Below are positions 51,197-60,154 of a DNA stretch of 64,000 nucleotides, one piece after another; within the stretch, counting starts at the first letter, position 1, and the number at the start of each line of letters is the position of its first letter. Source of the DNA: Streptomyces caelestis (GTDB lineage: Bacteria > Actinomycetota > Actinomycetes > Streptomycetales > Streptomycetaceae). The stretch is from assembly GCF_001279005.1 (NCBI RefSeq), contig NZ_LGCN01000001.1, positions 186,001 to 250,000 on the forward strand, read 5' to 3'. Below the pieces are notes generated by a model. The model searched no databases. It was not told the origin of the DNA and worked only from the letters and a program-made list of their open reading frames with translations. The translations under genes and the position numbers were made by a program.

Positions 51197-51349
51197 GTGA
51201 CGAACCCGTTTCCTACGGCCTTTGTCCCGCCCGCCGGGCTGCACCTGGCCGCCCGTCGGGCGAGGGCCGAACGGAGCCTTCGCCACCCTGCGGGACGTCC
51301 GCCGTCGCCAACGCCGAGGAAGGGGACTGCCATGTCGTACGACCACTGA
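51197..51349 (+). CDS. Possible precursor peptide of the biosynthetic cluster
   Basis: 50 residues from GTG 51197, ending MSYDH at 51332-51349. A strong ribosome site (GAGGAAGGGGA) sits just before the internal ATG 51332, so either the 50-residue frame or a 5-codon frame MSYDH may be translated. Pro/Arg-rich leader, then a short C-terminal segment. It lies in the divergent region between the XRE gene and the P450, ahead of a PGM1-like ligase. In the pheganomycin pathway such a ligase caps a short C-terminal core peptide cut from a leader. That role here is inference. Confidence 0.4.
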   Translation: MTNPFPTAFVPPAGLHLAARRARAERSLRHPAGRPPSPTPRKGTAMSYDH

Positions 51350-51362
51350 GTCCGAGGCATTC

Positions 51363-51396
51363 GGGGCGGGTCCGCTGGGGCGGGCCCGCCCTCCCC
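51363..51396 (+). terminator. G/C hairpin between the short ORF and the P450
   Basis: GGGGCGGG pairs with CCCGCCC-type sequence downstream, and GGGCGGGCCCGCCC at 51378-51391 is self-complementary. It might attenuate transcription between the small ORF and the P450. Confidence 0.35.
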
Positions 51397-51414
51397 GCTC
51401 TGGAAGGACCCGCG

Positions 51415-52587
51415 ATGCCCTCTGTGACCGACCGCTACGACCCCTTGGACCCGGAGGTCCTGCGCGACCCGTATCCGGTGCTGGCCGAACTGCGGCAGCG
51501 CGAGCCCGTGTTCTGGCACGTTGGCATGGACTCGTGGGCGCTGACCCGGTACGCGGACAGCGTGCGCGTGCTGCGCGACCACGCCACGTTCGCCCGTGAC
51601 CCGCGGCGCACCGGGGGCACGGTGCCCGAGCCGTCCTTGAGCGTGCAGACGCTCGACCCGCCGCAGCAGAGCCAGGTCCGCTCCCTGTTCATGACCGCGC
51701 TGCGCGCCCAGGACCTCACCGCGATCGAGGAGCGCGCCCGCCGCCTGGTGCTGGAGCGGCTCGACGTGCTGGCCGGCGGGGGTCCGTTCGACGTGGTGGC
51801 CGAGCTTGCCGTGCCGCTGTCCGTGGCCGTCGTGGCCGATCTGCTGGGTGTTGAGCCCCCGCCGTACGGGGAGTTCGCCGCCGTGTCGGACGCGATCATG
51901 CGGAGCATGGATGGCGGCCTCAACCCGGCGCTCGTGGAGCCGGGGCGGATTGCTCGTCAGCAGCTGAGCGACCTGGTCGACTCCTGGTTCGCGGCCTCGG
52001 CCCGGCCCGGCCTGCTGGCCCGGGTCCGCCAGGCGGCGGCCCCCGGCGGCGACGCGGCTGCCCGGCTGTACGTGAAGAACACCGCGCGGGTGATGTTCCA
52101 GGGCGGCTACAGCACGATGGCGGCCGCCGTCGGCAACGCCGTGCACACCCTTCTCATCCACCCGGGAGTCCTCGACCGGCTGCGGGACCGGGCGCTGCTG
52201 GCCACGGGTGTGGACGAGCTGGTGCGCTTCGACGGGCCGGTGCAGGGCACCACGCGCACGGCGGTACGGGCGTGCCGGATCGGCGGGGTCGAGATCGCCG
52301 CCGGGCAGAAGGTCGTCACCTTGTTCGCGGCGGCCAACCGTGACCCGGCCGCCTTCGCGCGGGCGGACGAGCTGGTGCTGGACCGCACCCCGAACCCGCA
52401 TCTCGGGTACGGGTGGGGGCCGCATTCCTGCATCGGTACGACCGTCGCCCAGGCCGGACTGCGCGCCCTGGTCGCCGCCCTGAGCGACCACCGAGCCCAC
52501 CTGGCCGCTGCCGACGACGGCGTACGGCGCCGCACGGCGACCATGCGCGCCTTCGACACGCTGCCCGCCGCCCTGCTTCATCGCTGA
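51415..52587 (+). CDS. Cytochrome P450
   Basis: 390 residues with GGAAGGA upstream. Heme loop YGWGPHSCIGTTVAQ (conserved Cys), I-helix FQGGYSTMAAAVG (GGxxT), and the E-x-x-R pair in VDELVRFDGPVQGTTRTA. The ANRDPAAFARADELVLDR segment is usual. Normal length for a bacterial class I P450; it needs ferredoxin and reductase partners, which are not visible here. As the first enzyme of the cluster, it probably oxidises a precursor or the amino-acid substrate. Confidence 0.93.
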   Translation: MPSVTDRYDPLDPEVLRDPYPVLAELRQREPVFWHVGMDSWALTRYADSVRVLRDHATFARDPRRTGGTVPEPSLSVQTLDPPQQSQVRSLFMTALRAQDLTAIEERARRLVLERLDVLAGGGPFDVVAELAVPLSVAVVADLLGVEPPPYGEFAAVSDAIMRSMDGGLNPALVEPGRIARQQLSDLVDSWFAASARPGLLARVRQAAAPGGDAAARLYVKNTARVMFQGGYSTMAAAVGNAVHTLLIHPGVLDRLRDRALLATGVDELVRFDGPVQGTTRTAVRACRIGGVEIAAGQKVVTLFAAANRDPAAFARADELVLDRTPNPHLGYGWGPHSCIGTTVAQAGLRALVAALSDHRAHLAAADDGVRRRTATMRAFDTLPAALLHR

Positions 52588-52648
52588 TCCCCTCCCCCTC
52601 GCCCGGTGCCGCGAGGCGCCGCCCGCCCACCTCTTGAAGGAGTCCGTC

Positions 52649-54055
52649 GTGCGCATCCTCATCGGCAACCACATCGATCCCTCGATCCGCGCGCGCGGCG
52701 ACATGCGCGCCTGGACGCAGCGCCTGTTCTGGTTCGCCCGCCCCGGTGACCTGCTCATCCTGTGCTGCGAGCCGGATGCGGTGTTCGTCGACTACGCCCT
52801 GGCCCACACCGGCGTGAAGCGCGAGGAGCTGACCGTGCTGACCGCCCCGGCAGGAGCGTGGGGCAACCGGCTGCTCGATCCCGCCTCGCTGACCGTGCCC
52901 GCGTTCGTGGAGCAGGTGCGGGCCGCGCTCGGCCCGGATGGGGGCGGCGCGGTGAGCGAGGTGTTCGCGCTGTGGCCGTCGGCCGCCGTGGCACGGCTCG
53001 CCAACGCCCTGGGCGTGAGCGACCGCTTCCCCGGGGCGGCCTTCTTCGAGCAGGGCGGCGGGGAGATCGGCAACAACAAAGCGAACTTCCGGGCCCTGGC
53101 GGCGGCGTCCGGGGTGCCGATCCTGCCGGGCCGCATCTGCCGCAGCCGCGCCGAAGCCATCGAGGCGACCGGCGCGCTGCTGGAGACCTCTGCGAGCGGG
53201 GCCGTCGTGGTCAAGCAGGCCCACAACGGTGCCGGAGTCGGCAACCAGCTGCTCGTGCGCGATCAGGAGATGGCGGTGGACCACGTCGGTGCCCGGCACC
53301 TGCACCACCTGGCCCCGGGCCCGGACGGCATCACCGCGTACTGGGCGAAGCGGTGGCCGTGGGCGAGCAGGGAAGACCGGTGGCCGGTCGTCATCGAGGA
53401 GTTCGCGCCCGGCGCCGATGCGGTGTACTCCGAGCATTACACGTCCGATGAGGGCACCCGGGCCACCGAGACGGGCCGCCTGCACTACGTCGGTCGCCGC
53501 CTGAGCCACCAGGTGGTACCCCTCAACGGCGTCACCGAGCCCGTGCGTACGGCACTCCTGGACGGCGGCACCCGCCTCGCCGAGGCGTACCGGTCGATGG
53601 GCTACCGTGGGCACCTGAGCGCGGACGCCCTGGTCCTGCCCGGCGGGCGGGTGGTGTTCACCGAGGTCAACGCCCAGGTCAGCGGATCGCTGCACATCTA
53701 CCAGTCGATCGCCCACGGCATCGTCGAGGTCGCCGCCGCCCCGGCCCGGCAGGTGGTCGAGTACCACGTCCCGCCCACCTGGGCCGTGTCCTCCTTCACC
53801 GCGTTCCTGGCCGCGCTCGACGAGCTGGGCCTGACGTACGACCCGGCCACCCGCATGGGGGTGATCGTGTCGATGCCTGCCATCCCCCTGGCCCCCGGGG
53901 AGCCGGTGCAGTTCGTGTTCTGCATCGCCTACGACCCCGCCGAGGGCCACGCGGGCGCCTTCGGCCGGCTCGACGCGCGGTTCGCGACCGTGCCCGCCGG
54001 CACCTACGACGCCAGCCAGCACATCGGCACCGGCGCCGTGTCCTTCTCCTCCTGA
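52649..54055 (+). CDS. PGM1-like ATP-grasp ligase (preATP-grasp)
   Basis: 468 residues from GTG 52649 (AAGGAG 6 bases before). N-terminal Rossmann-like preATP-grasp part (VRILIGNHIDPSIRARGDMRAWTQ); GNNKANFRALAAASGVPILPG; ATP-grasp lysine-containing VVVKQAHNGAGVGNQLLV; glutamate pair VVIEEFAPGADAVYSE; metal-binding VVFTEVNAQVSG; a C-terminal domain resembling PGM1_C. PGM1 ligates a guanidino-amino acid to peptides. The substrates here are unknown. Confidence 0.7.
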   Translation: MRILIGNHIDPSIRARGDMRAWTQRLFWFARPGDLLILCCEPDAVFVDYALAHTGVKREELTVLTAPAGAWGNRLLDPASLTVPAFVEQVRAALGPDGGGAVSEVFALWPSAAVARLANALGVSDRFPGAAFFEQGGGEIGNNKANFRALAAASGVPILPGRICRSRAEAIEATGALLETSASGAVVVKQAHNGAGVGNQLLVRDQEMAVDHVGARHLHHLAPGPDGITAYWAKRWPWASREDRWPVVIEEFAPGADAVYSEHYTSDEGTRATETGRLHYVGRRLSHQVVPLNGVTEPVRTALLDGGTRLAEAYRSMGYRGHLSADALVLPGGRVVFTEVNAQVSGSLHIYQSIAHGIVEVAAAPARQVVEYHVPPTWAVSSFTAFLAALDELGLTYDPATRMGVIVSMPAIPLAPGEPVQFVFCIAYDPAEGHAGAFGRLDARFATVPAGTYDASQHIGTGAVSFSS

Positions 54056-54070
54056 CCCGGGAGCCTCACC

Positions 54071-55048
54071 ATGACCACCTCGCTCACCGCGGCCGCCGAG
54101 GCCGCCCAGCTCTCCCCCGTCTTCGACGCCGACAAGCTCGCCGCCGAACTCGCCGCCGTCACCGCCCACACGTGGAACCCGCAGCGCATCCACACCTACG
54201 GCGGGCAGGTCGGCCAAGCCGCCTCGATCGACTGGCGCGTCCTGCCCCTGCGCAGCCTCGGCGGCGACCCGGAGCGCACCGACCCGGGCGGCCCCGGCCC
54301 TCAGCCCTTCGCGGCGACCCGCTGGCTCGACCAGCTGCCCTACCTCGCTCAGATCCTTCACTCGCTCCCGGCCCCGCTGAACGCAGTGCGGCTGATGGCG
54401 CTGGGGCCCGGCGCCGTCTCCAACCCGCACAGCGACCCCAAGTACCGCCTGGACCGGGGCATCGTCCGCCTGCACATCCCCGTCATCACCGACCCGGGCG
54501 CCGTGCTCGTCCTGGGCGGCGTCGAACACTGCTGGCAGCCGGGCACCCTCTGGTACGGGGACTTCTCCCGCGAGCACCTGGTACGCAACACCAGCACCGC
54601 GGTGACCCGGGTGCACGTCGTCATCGACGCCCTGCTCACCGCGGACCTCGCGGACTGGTTCCCGGACTCCTGGCAGCAACTGCTGACCCGTGGCGAGGTC
54701 CTGTTCAACCGCACCGGCCCGGGCCCGGACCCTGCCTGGCCCGCCGGACTGCCCTACGAGGCGCTGCTGCCGTCCGGGTTCGCGGACTTCGACGCGGCCG
54801 CCCCGCTGGACGGCTCCCTCATCCCCGCCCGCATCGCCCGCGACGCCGACGGCGTCCTCACCCTGACGATCGCCGGGCCCACCTTCGCCCTCGTTCCGGC
54901 TGGCGACGCCGGAGAGTTCCGGTTCTCCGGCTGGAGCGAGCAGCGCACCCTCCAGCCGGACAACGACGGCGCCGGTCTGACCCTGCGCGTCCGCCGGGGC
55001 CGCGCGCTCGCCGACCGGCACATGACCGCAGCCCCCCGCACCCCCTGA
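54071..55048 (+). CDS. Aspartyl/asparaginyl beta-hydroxylase-like protein
   Basis: 325 residues. The core NPHSDPKYRLDRGIVRLHIPVITDPGAVLVLGG carries the H-x-D iron pair and the 2-oxoglutarate arginine pattern, and VTRVHVVIDALLTADL supplies the second His, as in the Asp/Asn hydroxylase fold. The final 100 residues are unusual. It follows the PGM1-like gene by 15 bp. It may hydroxylate an amino acid precursor. Confidence 0.75.
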   Translation: MTTSLTAAAEAAQLSPVFDADKLAAELAAVTAHTWNPQRIHTYGGQVGQAASIDWRVLPLRSLGGDPERTDPGGPGPQPFAATRWLDQLPYLAQILHSLPAPLNAVRLMALGPGAVSNPHSDPKYRLDRGIVRLHIPVITDPGAVLVLGGVEHCWQPGTLWYGDFSREHLVRNTSTAVTRVHVVIDALLTADLADWFPDSWQQLLTRGEVLFNRTGPGPDPAWPAGLPYEALLPSGFADFDAAAPLDGSLIPARIARDADGVLTLTIAGPTFALVPAGDAGEFRFSGWSEQRTLQPDNDGAGLTLRVRRGRALADRHMTAAPRTP

Positions 55049-55077
55049 CCCGCCCCGTCCGCCGGAGAGGAACGCCC

Positions 55078-56229
55078 ATGCCCCGCCTGAACAGTCACGA
55101 CGACTTCACCCCGCTCAAGGAGGTCATCGTCGGGTCCGCCGCCAACTACGTGGGACACGACCGCGACGTCAGCTTCGAGCTGTTCCACCACGAGAACCTG
55201 AGCGGCTTCCGGTCGGACTGGGCCTATCCGCGCCTGACGAAGGCGGCGGCTGGCCACCGGGAGAGCTGGACCATCAAGGCGCGGTACGCCGAGGAGCTGC
55301 ACGAGGACGTGGAGGCGCTGGCGGCCACGCTCGCCGAGCTCGGAATCGCCGTGCACCGGCCGCTGCCCCTGCCTGCCAACGCGGCCCCGATCGCGGGCCT
55401 GGGCTGGGAGGCCGCCCCCACGCCCGCGCTGAACATCCGCGACAACACGCTGATCCTCGGGGCCGAGATCATCGAGACGCCGCCCGCGATCCGCTCCCGC
55501 TACCTGGAGACCCGCCTGCTCGCCCCGGTCTTCACCAGCTACTGGGAGGACGGCGCGCGGTGGACGACGATGCCCCGCCCCACCCTCACCGACAACAGCT
55601 TCGACCTGTCGTACGCGCGCGACACCGCGACCACCCTGGGCGGGCCGACCGAGGCGATCGAGGACCCGCAGCCGAGCCCGTACGACGTCGGCGTGGAGAT
55701 GATGCTGGACGGCGCGCAGGTGCTGCGGCTGGGCCGCGACCTGGTCGTCAACGTCGCGCAGGAGAACCACACCCGGGGCGCGGAGTGGCTGGAGCGGCAC
55801 CTCGGCCACCAGTACCGCGTCCACCGGGTGTGGCGGATGGCGGACAACCACATCGACTCGATGGTCCTCGCCCTGAAGCCGGGGGTGTTCCTGGCCCGGC
55901 ACGACGGCATCCGGGACCTGATGCCCGAACGCTTGCGCTCGTGGCGCTACATCGTGCCGCCGGAGCCGGACGCGGGCGCGTTCCCGGTCTACGACGACTA
56001 CGAGGACCTCGTCCTCACCAGCCCCTACATCGACCTCAACGTCCTCTCGGTCGACGAGAGCACGGTGCTCGTCAACGAGGAGTGCACCGGCCTGGCCAAG
56101 CTGCTGGAGGCCGAGGGCTTCGGCGTGGTGCCCGTACGCCACCGGCACCGGCGCCTGTTCGGGGGCGGGTTCCACTGCTTCACCCTGGACACGCACCGCA
56201 CCGGCGGCTTCGAGGACTACCTGTCGTGA
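55078..56229 (+). CDS. Glycine amidinotransferase-type enzyme (AGAT/StrB1-like)
   Basis: 383 residues with a GAGAGGAA site. Catalytic features of the AGAT family: GGGFHCFTLDTHR with the active Cys, NHIDSMVLALKPG with the catalytic His-Asp, and NVAQENHTRGAEWLERHL. The N-terminus (DFTPLKEVIVGSAANYVGHD) matches the usual opening. It should move an amidino group from arginine to an amine, making a guanidino product. The next gene overlaps its stop (GTGA). Confidence 0.88.
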   Translation: MPRLNSHDDFTPLKEVIVGSAANYVGHDRDVSFELFHHENLSGFRSDWAYPRLTKAAAGHRESWTIKARYAEELHEDVEALAATLAELGIAVHRPLPLPANAAPIAGLGWEAAPTPALNIRDNTLILGAEIIETPPAIRSRYLETRLLAPVFTSYWEDGARWTTMPRPTLTDNSFDLSYARDTATTLGGPTEAIEDPQPSPYDVGVEMMLDGAQVLRLGRDLVVNVAQENHTRGAEWLERHLGHQYRVHRVWRMADNHIDSMVLALKPGVFLARHDGIRDLMPERLRSWRYIVPPEPDAGAFPVYDDYEDLVLTSPYIDLNVLSVDESTVLVNEECTGLAKLLEAEGFGVVPVRHRHRRLFGGGFHCFTLDTHRTGGFEDYLS

Positions 56230-57515
56230 CCCTCCCGGGCGTGCTGCTGCTGGACGCGGCCGGCCCCGAAGCGGGCGCCCTCGCCATGGCGGCCGCCGCC
56301 CGGGGGCACCAGGTCCACGCCGCGACCACCGCCACGGCGTACGAGGGCTACGGGCCTGAGCTGAAGGACCTGCTGGCCGGGCACATCGTCACCGACTTCG
56401 CCCGGCCCGACCGGGCCCTGGCCGAGCTTGCCGCGCATGCCCGTCGCCGCGGTGTCGGCGCGGTGCTGACCGTCAACGAGTACCTGACCGAACTCGCCGC
56501 GCATCTCTGCGCCGAGCTGGGGGTGCCCGGTAACGACCCGGGCCGGGCACGGGCGGCCCGGGACAAGGCGGCCATGGCCGAGGCGTTCGCCGCGGCAGGG
56601 GTGCGCGCCCCGTACACGGTCCTTGTCCGGGACAAGGAGGGGCTGCGGGCCGCGCTGGCGGACCCGCGGGTCGGCTTCCCGTGCGTCATAAAGCCGGCTG
56701 CCGGGGCGGGCTCCGCCGGCGTCAGGGTGGTGAGCGGCCCGGCTGGTGCGGCCGAGGCCGTCGACGCCGCCCGCGCGGTGGCCGGCATGTACGCAAGCGG
56801 AGGCGACCCGCGTGTCCTGGTCCAGGCGTACGCCGCCGGGACGGAGTACAGCGTCGAGTCCTTCACCCAGGGCGGCACCACGACGCACCTCGCCGTCACC
56901 CACAAGCAGGTGACGGGCGGCGCGAACAGAGTCGAGACGGGGCACAGCCTCCCCGTCCACCTGCCCCCGGCCGTCGAGGCAGCCGTGTACAGGGAGACGG
57001 AGGCGGCCATCCGGGCGGCCGGTATCCGGCACGGCGCCTCGCACACCGAAGTCATGGTCGGCAGGGACGGGCGGTGCGTGGTCATCGAGATCGGTGCCCG
57101 CCTCGCCGCCGGGCAGATCGGGCTCCTGATCCAGCACGCCCTGGGCGTAGACGTGTGGGCGGCGCTGCTCGACGTCGCCCTCGGACGCCCGGCCGCACTC
57201 ACCCCCACCGCCCGCGGTTACGCGACCGTGCGGTTCGTGACCAGCCCGCGCGCGGGACGGCTGACGTCGTTCTCTGGGCTCCCGGGGACGGGTCCGGGCG
57301 TACCGTTCGTCCGCCGGCGGGTGGCGATCGGCGGCCTTGTCCACGAGCCGGACGCCAACGGCCACCGGCTGGGGTCGTTCGTGGTCACCGGCCCGGACGC
57401 CGCCGAGGTCGAGGAGCGGGCCGACGCGCTCCTGCGGCAATTCCGCATCCACGTCGAACCGATGGACGGGCCCGGTCAGGTCAGTCCGGCGAGCACCTCG
57501 GCCATCGCGCCGTAG
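56226..57515 (+). CDS. ATP-grasp amino acid ligase-type protein
   Basis: 429 residues from GTG 56226. ATP-grasp patterns: DKAAMAEAFAAAGVRAPYTVLVRD, FPCVIKPAAGAGSAGVRVV (phosphate loop and Lys), VLVQAYAAGTEYSVESFTQGG, and VVIEIGARLAAGQIG. Resembles L-amino acid ligases such as BacD-type carboxylate-amine ligases. It is the second ATP-grasp in the cluster and may make an amide from an amino acid. Its 3' end overlaps the convergent kinase gene by 40 bp. Confidence 0.85.
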   Translation: MTLPGVLLLDAAGPEAGALAMAAAARGHQVHAATTATAYEGYGPELKDLLAGHIVTDFARPDRALAELAAHARRRGVGAVLTVNEYLTELAAHLCAELGVPGNDPGRARAARDKAAMAEAFAAAGVRAPYTVLVRDKEGLRAALADPRVGFPCVIKPAAGAGSAGVRVVSGPAGAAEAVDAARAVAGMYASGGDPRVLVQAYAAGTEYSVESFTQGGTTTHLAVTHKQVTGGANRVETGHSLPVHLPPAVEAAVYRETEAAIRAAGIRHGASHTEVMVGRDGRCVVIEIGARLAAGQIGLLIQHALGVDVWAALLDVALGRPAALTPTARGYATVRFVTSPRAGRLTSFSGLPGTGPGVPFVRRRVAIGGLVHEPDANGHRLGSFVVTGPDAAEVEERADALLRQFRIHVEPMDGPGQVSPASTSAIAP

Positions 57516-58462
57516 CTCTCGCGGACCGCGTCCGCCTTGGCCAGCCGGTGGCGCTCCAGGCGGATCGCGCCCAGGTGCCGGGCCTCGTACACCCGCGCCC
57601 GCCACACTGCGGCGGTCGAGCGGTCCAGCACTCCATAGGGCTCCCAGAACGCTTCGCGCTCGTCCGCCTTGGCCGTCGCCATGCGGATGGTCCAGTCAGC
57701 GGCGGGGTCACCGAACCATGTGCGGTCGAAGTCCAGGACGCCGGTGATCACCGGCTCGGGGGCTGCCGGGTCCATCAGGGCGTTGACGGTCCACAGGTCC
57801 CCGGTCAGCAGCCTCGGTTCGGTGACCTCGTCGAACACGGCGCTCTCGTGCGCGGCCACCGCCGCGACCTTCCGCACGTCGGCCGCGTCCAGGCCGACGC
57901 CGTCCAGGTCGGCAGCGATCTCCTCCAACGAAGCGATCACCGCTTCGCTCCAGGTGGCGTACCCCGGGCCGCTGACAGGCCCGAAGTGCGGGCCGCGCAC
58001 GTCGTGCACGGAGCGGGCGATATCGCCCATCCGCCGGAAGAACGCCGGCCACGTGGTACGCGGATACGTTCCCAGGTGCTCCGGGGCCGCGATGCCGTCC
58101 AGGTGGGTCTGGATCATCCAGTCCCGGCCGATCACCTCGTGCGACCAGTCGGCGGCGAGCACCCGCGGCATCAGCGGCGCGATCACCGCCAGCCACGGCA
58201 GGCTCGCGAACTCGTTGCGCATCAGGTGGCGCTCACTCCGGAACTGACGGCTCTCCGGCGGCGCGACCCGCAGGATCACCGGCCGGACCTGGCCGGCCAG
58301 GGTGACGCGGTAGACGTTGTTGTACATCCCCGTGCCCAGCTCGACAGCGGACACAGGCGCGGCGTCGCCGCCGAAGGCCCGTCGGCAGACCTGTTCGATC
58401 TCCTCCGCCGTCAGTGACTGCTGGAACGCCTGCGAGGCACGCTCAACCGGATGGAAGTCCAT
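57476..58462 (-). CDS. Aminoglycoside-phosphotransferase-like kinase
   Basis: 328 residues from ATG 58462; earlier in-frame codons are not supported by a better site. Kinase-like fold: VELGTGMYNNVYRVTL (nucleotide loop), ILRVAPPES (Lys/Arg position), LLTGDLWTVNALMD (a variation of the HGDxxxxN loop, with Thr-Gly-Asp), and ITGVLDFDRTWFGDPAADW (metal-binding D). It may phosphorylate the product, for self-protection or as a biosynthetic step. Convergent with the ATP-grasp gene. Confidence 0.82.
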   Translation of the reverse strand: MDFHPVERASQAFQQSLTAEEIEQVCRRAFGGDAAPVSAVELGTGMYNNVYRVTLAGQVRPVILRVAPPESRQFRSERHLMRNEFASLPWLAVIAPLMPRVLAADWSHEVIGRDWMIQTHLDGIAAPEHLGTYPRTTWPAFFRRMGDIARSVHDVRGPHFGPVSGPGYATWSEAVIASLEEIAADLDGVGLDAADVRKVAAVAAHESAVFDEVTEPRLLTGDLWTVNALMDPAAPEPVITGVLDFDRTWFGDPAADWTIRMATAKADEREAFWEPYGVLDRSTAAVWRARVYEARHLGAIRLERHRLAKADAVRESYGAMAEVLAGLT

Positions 58463-58789
58463 GCCGCTCAGGATGCCCGCCCGGAGGCTGTTCGTCACAT
58501 ACACCGCGTACGACGCTACGGCCGAACCACATTCGTCCTTGGTGACGCGGCCCGGATCACCACCTGTCAAGACTTCTGACAGCAACACCGGTTTCCTGGT
58601 CCGTTCCGACTGGGATCCCAGGGTGCTCCGCGAGGCGCACCAGGTTCTCCCCACCCTGCGCGGTCGGCGGGCCGTGCTGCTGACCCTGCGGCGTCTTCAC
58701 GCCCCGCCCGAAGTGGTGTCGGCCGATAGGATGGCGGCGCCCGGCCGCCGTCTCGGCGCCCGGCCCGCGTCCAGCATGGAGACCCCGCA
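58463..58789 (+). other. Divergent promoter region of kinase and GpsA-like genes
   Basis: A possible -10 (TAGGAT) occurs near 58725-58735, about 60 bp upstream of the GpsA-like gene. A plus-strand frame in this stretch ends in a GTGA overlap with the GpsA start (to 58793), but has no motif and is not called. Confidence 0.35.
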
Positions 58790-59800
58790 GTGAATCAGCA
58801 CCACGTCCGTGCGGCGGTGTTCTCGGCTGGTTCCTGGGGCACCGCCGTGGGCAAGATCATGGCCGACGCCGGCACCAGCGTGATCATGCACGCCCGCCGC
58901 GCCGAGATCGGCGACGCGATCAACACCACGCACCGCAACCCAGGCTACTTCCCGGACGTCGAGCTGCCCCACACGGTGAGCGCGACGACCGATCCAGCCG
59001 CCGCGCTCGCGGGCGCGGACTTCCTTGTGCTGTCCATCCCCGCGCAGTCCCTGCGCACCAGCCTGGCGGCCTGGGCCCCGCACATCGGCCCCGACACCGT
59101 GATCGTGTCGCTGATGAAGGGTATCGAGATCGGCAGCGGGCTGCGGGCGAGCCAGATCATCACCGAGGTGACCGGCATCCCCGCATACCGGGTCGCGGTG
59201 CTGTCCGGCCCGAACCTCGCGGGCGAGATCATGGGCGGCCAGCCCGCCGCCGCCACCATCGCCTGCCCCGACGAGGACGCCGCCCACCGCGTCCAGCGCG
59301 CGTGCCACACCCCCTACTTCCGGCCCTACACCTCCACCGACGTCACCGGCTGCGAGCTCGGCGGCGCGGTCAAGAACGTCATCGCCCTCGCGGTCGGCAT
59401 CGCCTCCGGCATGGGCCTGGGACACAACGCGCAGGCCATGCTCATCACCCGGGGACTGGCGGAGACCACCCGGCTGGCCACCGCGATGGGCGCCCACCCG
59501 GCCACCCTCGCCGGGCTCGCCGGCCTGGGCGACCTGGTGGCGACCTGCTCCTCCCCGCTGTCGCGCAACCGCACCTTCGGCACCCACCTCGGCCACGGCT
59601 TGACGATGGCCGAGGCCACGGCCGCGACCCGGCAGACCACCGAGGGCGTCAAGAGCGCCGAGGCGATCCTCGCCCTGGCCGGCGCCCACGACGTTGAGAT
59701 GCCGATCACCGAGATCGTCTCCGACCTGCTGCACGAGAAGGTCACGCTCGACCAGGCCGCGTCCGCGCTGATGCAGCGGCCCCCCAAGCCCGAGCGCTGA
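58790..59800 (+). CDS. gpsA: Glycerol-3-phosphate dehydrogenase paralogue
   Basis: 336 residues from GTG 58790. NAD-binding start AVFSAGSWGTAVGKIMADAG; VLSIPAQSLRTSL; SLMKGIEIGSG; VLSGPNLAGEI; catalytic Lys region AVKNVIALAVGIASGMGLGHNAQAMLITRGLAE; LAGLGDLVATC; RNRTFG. These are full GpsA motifs, including the substrate-binding stretch. A housekeeping gpsA is expected elsewhere, so this is likely a cluster paralogue supplying a glycerol-3-phosphate-like unit, or reused on another substrate. Confidence 0.9.
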   Translation: MNQHHVRAAVFSAGSWGTAVGKIMADAGTSVIMHARRAEIGDAINTTHRNPGYFPDVELPHTVSATTDPAAALAGADFLVLSIPAQSLRTSLAAWAPHIGPDTVIVSLMKGIEIGSGLRASQIITEVTGIPAYRVAVLSGPNLAGEIMGGQPAAATIACPDEDAAHRVQRACHTPYFRPYTSTDVTGCELGGAVKNVIALAVGIASGMGLGHNAQAMLITRGLAETTRLATAMGAHPATLAGLAGLGDLVATCSSPLSRNRTFGTHLGHGLTMAEATAATRQTTEGVKSAEAILALAGAHDVEMPITEIVSDLLHEKVTLDQAASALMQRPPKPER

Positions 59801-59947
59801 CCCCCTGCGGCACCCCGGCCCCTGGGGCCTGCCGCTCCGGCTTCGTCCGCCGCCACGCTGGAAACCTCACCGACCGGGACGTTCGTCTCTGGCGCGCGGT
59901 CGCGGCCAGCGTCATCGCGGCGGAGATCGCGCTGCCGCCCGCGCTGC

Positions 59948-60154
59948 TCATCGAGCAGACGATGCCGGACGCCGTCGTCGCCGGGCGGGCGCCTCCGCCA
60001 GCTCGACCACCTCGTAGCGGCGCCGGTCGAAGCCGCCTTGCGACGTATGGACCCACGTCGGCACACCGCGGCTCCAACGCTGAGCCCAGCCCTCGGCGCT
60101 GCCGGCAGCCATGGCCTCCCACCGAGCCGGAGCGGGCCCGAGCGGTGCGCTCAC
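59948..60154 (-). CDS. Small hypothetical protein
   Basis: 68 residues from GTG 60154, overlapping the stop of the DUF6884-like gene as GTGA. The sequence includes SAEGWAQRWSRGVPTWVHTS, then QGGFDRRRYEVVELAEAPAR; basic tail. Coding-like, function unknown, last gene of the unit from 61717. The 59801-59947 stretch has a coding-like fragment on the plus strand (LTDRDVRLWRAVAASVIAAE) with no start. Confidence 0.45.
   Translation of the reverse strand: MSAPLGPAPARWEAMAAGSAEGWAQRWSRGVPTWVHTSQGGFDRRRYEVVELAEAPARRRRRPASSAR

Noticed and set aside
52316..55021. 901-codon minus-strand frame over the biosynthetic genes
   Set aside because: Long because of high G/C at third positions; it lies antisense to genes with clear P450, ATP-grasp and hydroxylase motifs.
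58317..58793. Plus-strand frame ending in a GTGA overlap with the GpsA-like start
   Set aside because: No motif, and the upstream part is antisense to the kinase gene.
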